From contig OX465598.1 in NCBI GenBank assembly GCA_950022295.1, forward strand, positions 341,013,324 through 341,077,323: DNA of 64,000 bases, written 5' to 3'. Of the stretch, positions 59,446 through 64,000 are shown in pieces (position 1 is the stretch's first letter; every line of letters begins with the position of its first letter). The position numbers were made by a program, and so were the translations under genes. Origin of the DNA: Bromus sterilis (lineage: Eukaryota; Streptophyta; Magnoliopsida; Poales; Poaceae). The notes below the pieces were generated by a model, which did not search any database, was not told the origin of the DNA, and saw only the letters and a program-made list of their open reading frames with translations.

Positions 59446-59697
59446 CTTCCTTCACAAATCCTAAAAATATATAAACTATTATTAGTCCCCCTATTATTTT
59501 GGGTCAAACTTTGACTATAACTTTTACTAAGAAAATATAAACTACATGTCACAAAAAATATAAAGTAAAAACCCTCTTTCAAATACAAATCCAACAATAT
59601 ATTTTTCTAGCATATACCTCATATTTTTCATATTCATATAGATTGTCAATGTTTAACCTGAAATACGAAGAGGCCCAATAAATTCGAATGAAGGAAG
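59446..59697. mobile_element. Degenerate Stowaway-like MITE
   Basis: 252 bp with ends CTTCCTTC and GAAGGAAG flanked by TA (59444-59445, 59698-59699). The interior carries GGTCAAACTTTGACTATAACTTTT, a block common in Stowaway elements of grasses. Confidence 0.65.
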
Positions 59698-59699
59698 TA

Positions 59700-61279
59700 T
59701 ATGTCATTTAGAAATCCTAAAAAAAAGCATTATAGCTTCCTCTATATATGTATAGTCTTCCTATAATTTTCAAGAAAATTTAAAAATACAAGAAATCCAC
59801 TCATAATTCAAGTCTCCCTTTTAAAGTTGTTTCAATGGTTTGAAAATACAAAAATAGAAAAAATAATCTCTCCCTCTCTATGTCTCTTTCTCATTTCTAC
59901 AGGAGCCCATCTAGCAGTTGCAACCTCACCTAACGTAGCAGCCCAACCCACCGAGGGCGGGTTCTTCTTCAACCTCCTACCAGTACGCGCATTGGTGAGC
60001 TCGCTGCACGCACGACTGCCACGTATTGCCACTTCCACATACACCAAGCGCCCTTAGCTTTGCCTTCGAGCTATGTAGTGTATCTCATACTATTCTTCAC
60101 GCCATGAATCCTGAAAAAAAATTGATGAAAAGACCTTCAAACTTGTCGGTCATGTTGGAAAACATAGTAGAAAACAAAGAAATCTCTTCCCAGGAATCAA
60201 ATCCATGATCGCTATACAACTTTTTTTATAAAACTACACAACTTTTTTTTACATTGTATAACCATTTGTTTTCGTAAAATTACATGAACATTTCTCTAGA
60301 ATGTCTCATAAAAAAATTAGTTACGCAAACATATGTTTACATTGTATAAGAATTATTTTAAATGTCATGAATTCCTTTTTGAAATGTGTGGCCATTATTT
60401 AAATGTCACAAACATTTTCTTGGATGCTATAAAAAAATTGTGTTCACATTGCATGCATTTTTTTAAAAATTTGTGAGGAACATATTTGAAAAGGTTAGTA
60501 AACACTTGCTCCTCCTGTGTTGGGCTGGCCCATTGAGGGCATACTTCGTGAGGACAACCTGGAGATCACTAGGTAGAGACTAGAGATTATCTTTTGCAAA
60601 GATCATTTTTCACTTTGATAATGATACGTGGTGCAGTGCATGCTAGATACTTATCGTAACTACAGAGTTTTGAGCTATTTTCTTACCCGCACGTGAGGAC
60701 GGGAGGTTTGCTATTTTTTTCATAGGTTCATTTTTTCAAAATTATTTATCATTTGAATTATTGTACAATGCTAAAGGCACCATATTGGAGCCATGGTTGT
60801 TCGAAGCGTGGCACAAACCCATTCTCTACACTAGGCGAGGCCTCGCCTATTAATATGGAAATGTAGCTAAAAACTACATAAATAGTTTCTAAAAAGGTTA
60901 AAACTAATGAAAATCAAATACAAGATTAAAAAAAAAATATAGAAGTTTATAAAAGATAATAGAAAATTCAGTTAATTAAGTCTCATTCTAAAAATATATG
61001 AAGGAATAACTTTTATGAAAAATTTAAATTATTATTAAGATGCATGAATTAATTTTGTGGCCACATTGCATTAGTAAAATATTGCAAAAAAGTAATTTAC
61101 AGTTTACATGTTCGACTTACTTATGTAGCATGGTGCATAACTAAGAAAAATAAATAGTAAATTATTGCTATTTAGGAATATACAATTTGGTTTGTTAACA
61201 AGCACCAGACATGAAAAATGGAGTTCCTGGCCAGGTAGCGCGCTCGCTGCTATATTTCACCTATTCTCACTCATCCTTA
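59700..61279. other. Intergenic sequence without a supported gene
   Basis: Strongly A/T-rich with short poly-T and poly-A runs and repeated CATTGTATAA blocks (60255, 60343). Nothing coding is recognised. Confidence 0.45.
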
Positions 61280-61469
61280 GGGCTAGTTCTTTCGCAACTT
61301 ATTTCAAGCGGTGGAAATAAGATGTCCCTCCTCCACCTTATTTTAAAAGTCCAACTTAGTTTTTTTATTTTAAAAGTTTACTAATAAAGATTAATTGGGT
61401 TTCTAGCATAAGTTGGGGGAGGGGCATATTATTTCCACCGCTAGAAATAAGCTGCAAAAGAACTGGCCC
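61280..61469. mobile_element. Tourist-like MITE
   Basis: 190 bp with terminal inverted repeats GGGCTAGTTCTTTCGCA / TGCAAAAGAACTGGCCC and a TTA duplication on both sides (61277-61279, 61470-61472). The inverted homology extends inward through TATTTC...GCGGTGGAAATAA. TTA duplication and size fit PIF/Harbinger-derived MITEs. Confidence 0.8.
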
Positions 61470-62069
61470 TTAGTATACCGGCATGTTACGAGTAACAACA
61501 AGCAATCCTCCTTGCCAACTCTACTGTATGTTTCCCTAATTTTTTTTTCTATCCATTCTTATATTAGAAATATATTTTACATGTTTTTATTTTGGCTAAT
61601 TCACCAACTTCAATAATTTTGGCAGGTTTTTAATTTCAGATAGTTTATTTTATTTTCAAAAGACGTATGCGGATTTTAAAATGCAAAATACTCGCTAATA
61701 TTTTAATAAATACCATGAATTGCGAAATCACAAAGTTAAAATAAAAAATACTCGCTAATATTAATAAATGATGACAAATTTTAAAAAACTTTAGAGGAAA
61801 ATGTTAAATGTTAAAAATCACGGATTATAAATGTTAAAAAAACTTTAACAATGTTCAAAAGTTTTGAAATGTTCATGAATTGTAAAGATTTTCAGGAATT
61901 CGATAAAAAGTTACGATTTTTATAATATATTTTTGAGTTACAATAATAATAAATAATTGAAAACATAACATAAAAAATATTATGAAGGAAGACATAAAAT
62001 AATAAAATGATAAGGAAAATAAATCATCAATGTAAGAAGTAAAATCGACTGAGTAAACATAAAAAGGTA
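61470..62069. other. Intergenic sequence without a supported gene
   Basis: A/T-rich, with a duplicated block AAAATACTCGCTAATATT (61686 and 61747). No gene recognised. Confidence 0.45.
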
Positions 62070-62163
62070 CTCCCTCCGATCCATAAAAAGTGTCGCCCAC
62101 TTAGTACAAAGTTTGTACTAACTTAGTACAAAATGTGCGACACTTTTTATGGATCGGAGGGAG
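62070..62163. mobile_element. Stowaway MITE, 94 bp
   Basis: Starts CTCCCTCCGATCCATAAAAA and ends with the inverted copy, flanked by TA (62068-62069, 62164-62165). Almost the whole element folds into one hairpin. The ends are well conserved, so it is fairly young. Confidence 0.92.
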
Positions 62164-63704
62164 TAGAATAAAAAAACCTCACAAAACTTTTCCTAAACTA
62201 GATGGGCCAAGATGGGCCAACCTGCTAACCAACCTGCTAAGATGGGCCAACCTGCTAACGAACTCACGTGAGCGAGCACTATCCGTATCGCTCCCTAGCA
62301 ATGAGTGATACTTATAATTTGGGGGATATTGTAGGCAAAAAAAAAGAATTGAGCAAATTTTCGTGAACCGTTTGAGATTTTCGAAGAAAAAGGTATTTCA
62401 GAAAAAAAAAGCCTTGTTTCAAAAAATAAAAAACATATCACTACTCAGCATGCGCTACGGTTTTTGTTGTCGGTTATCTTTCTTGTCTTCAAAGGGTTTC
62501 TCCAAGTGAGAGAAATCACACCTTTGCACTTGCACACAAACTTGCATAACTTTTTACCCCTAAATGAAAATTTACCTAATTTTTTTCTTTAATATATTGG
62601 CACACCATCCCTCGGCATGAGGGATCATCAATCTACAAATCTTGCTATATCTTGACGCTGTATATGCATGGACCCTGACTTTTAATTTCATCTCCTCCTA
62701 GTACTCAAACGTCCTAAGCACTTCTAAAATGAATAAGTTTAAATGTTGCAGCTTGAAATATGTTGTGTCATCTCCCTATCAATTGGCATTGGAAGATCTC
62801 TAACATAAATAATAGTTTTCCCTATGTTTTTCTTTGGTCTCTTCAGAAAGTAACTTCGCAATGAGGGTGACCCTTACACTTGGATACTGTAGACTTGAAT
62901 TGTTCCATATCAACAACCTTACTACAATATCTAGTAAATGCTTGTTTGGATTATAAATTCAAGTCTACAAGATCATCGCCGGCACCGATGGCGACTCCGG
63001 ATCAACTCACAAATTCCACACTGCGCATCGGCAAGCCCTTTCGTGATTAGATCCGCCATTGAGGCCATAACACTGAGTGTATCCATCTACCACTCATAGA
63101 TCGAGCGCGGTGCGAGGGAAGTCCCCGTTGTCGCCGCCATAGCGCGAGCTTTGCCTGATAGTGTCCTTCGATAATGGCGACAGGAGAGGAGCCGGTGGCG
63201 GTAGGTGTTGGGTACGCATGTGTCCCTTAGGTTAAGTGATGTGGGGGCATGTTTGTTATTTGCGTTGGAGTACACTTATAGTAGTAGTACAATTGCAATA
63301 ATTTTGTGTGATCAAAATTACATCAGAGTTCAAATTTCAGATTTGATATTGGTGCTCGCATTTTTCTAAATATATTTTAGACTTTCCGGTGATAAGTTTT
63401 AAATGGGAGAAGACGTTCTCGTCGAAGACGAGGGGGTAAATTCGTTAATCTTAAAAAGATGTACCGGCTAAGTATTATGAATATGCTCATAAGGATAAAA
63501 TGTGCGTGTGTTTATAGGAACGGGTGTATATTTGTATATATCAACGTCTGCGTTGTATTGTGTTATAAAATAATAATAATTGTACTCTTTTTATTGGAAC
63601 AAAAAGAAAAGACGGGAAAGTTATGGGTGCGCAAGAATCTTCTGAATCTGAACGCTCATTTCGTTTAGGAAAAAAAAGCGCTGGCGTTCTCAGGTGCAGT
63701 GCTC
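62164..63704. other. Intergenic sequence and 3' flank of the UGT gene
   Basis: AGATGGGCCAACCTGCTAAC is repeated at about 62209-62260. 62960-63250 is more GC-rich, with a short minus-strand open frame that I do not recognise. An AATAAA on the minus strand (63590-63595) lies 110 bp after the UGT stop and could be its poly(A) signal. Confidence 0.45.
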
Positions 63705-64000
63705 TCATTCATTCGTGCAACCTGCTGCGGCGTCTACCTCGAAACTCTTGATAAGATCCAGCAGGTTGCCAAGCGATGACCCGCCCTCCTGCACGGCCGC
63801 CATCGCCTTCTCCGAGAGCGCCAGCGCCTTCCTCCTCCTCTCCTCCCCCTCCTCTCCTCCGTCCATGATGCTCCTGACCGCCGCCTCCACCACCTCTCTC
63901 CCAACAACGATCTCCTTCTTCGCCACCCACAGCAACGGCTCCTTGATCCCGACGCTCACGCCGATTCCCAGCACCTCCACGACCAGCTTCTCGTTCAAGA
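63705..64000 (-). CDS. Plant UDP-glycosyltransferase (family 1), C-terminal end, continues past the right edge
   Basis: About 98 codons on the minus strand, ending TGA at 63705-63707. The sequence reads NEKLVVEVLGIGVSVG, then KEIVVGREVVEAAVRSIMDG and a Lys/Arg/Glu-rich helix ending SSLGNLLDLIKSF. This is the segment that follows the PSPG sugar-donor motif in plant UGTs, and NEKLV with GVSVG is common in the UGT73-like group. Such enzymes transfer glucose from UDP-glucose to small acceptors in the cytosol. The PSPG box and acceptor domain lie outside the window, so activity and substrate cannot be judged. Confidence 0.88.
   Translation of the reverse strand, partial: LNEKLVVEVLGIGVSVGIKEPLLWVAKKEIVVGREVVEAAVRSIMDGGEEGEERRRKALALSEKAMAAVQEGGSSLGNLLDLIKSFEVDAAAGCTNE

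Noticed and set aside
62960..63280. Possible short gene or retrocopy left of the UGT gene
   Set aside because: Open frame of about 60 codons with no recognisable motif, promoter or introns.

Overview
The window is nuclear DNA from a grass, most likely a Triticeae species (wheat, Aegilops, barley or rye type). The evidence is the dense nesting of LTR retrotransposons that start TGATACGT and have tRNA-Asp primer sites, the BARE/Angela-like copia termini, the Stowaway and Tourist MITEs, and a grass-type group A bZIP gene. No database search was possible. Family names are given only at clade level.

Positions 1-35866 form one nest. Element A is a minus-strand Athila-like gypsy element whose 3' LTR runs off the left edge. 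It was split by element B (plus strand, 1642-30375, TSD ATAAG/ATGAG). Element B then received a 3.8-kb solo LTR (1944-5764, TSD GTGGG), a copia element C (10946-19052, TSD GCACT/GCTCT) and a third gypsy element D (19949-28307, TSD TCATT). Element E (36389-45770, minus, TSD GAGGG) split an older decayed gene (35914-46447). A 5'-truncated LINE with a 15-bp TSD follows at 47252-48041. The four gypsy elements share tRNA-Asp primer sites set 9-12 nt from the LTR. None shows reverse transcriptase, RNase H or integrase. They carry gag with protease (B, E), gag fused to a long accessory region (D), or the accessory region alone (A). E adds a separate ORF that resembles Athila ORF-1.

The low-copy part begins near 48 kb. 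A complete four-exon gene for an ABA-responsive ABF/AREB/ABI5-type bZIP factor lies on the minus strand (48888-52676, 332 aa), with a TATA box and upstream G-boxes. From 53 to 63.7 kb no gene can be supported. That stretch holds a diverged 0.6-kb direct duplication, several MITEs and a plastid-derived fragment ending in rpl16 exon 2. The window closes with the C-terminal end of a plant UDP-glycosyltransferase gene (63705 to the right edge, minus strand).

The most unusual signals are in the retroelements. Two independent insertions hit homologous sites 1 bp apart at a small palindrome. Related elements keep a pair of G/C hairpins in their 3' non-coding interior. Element E has an LTR-like promoter and leader intron in front of its extra ORF.
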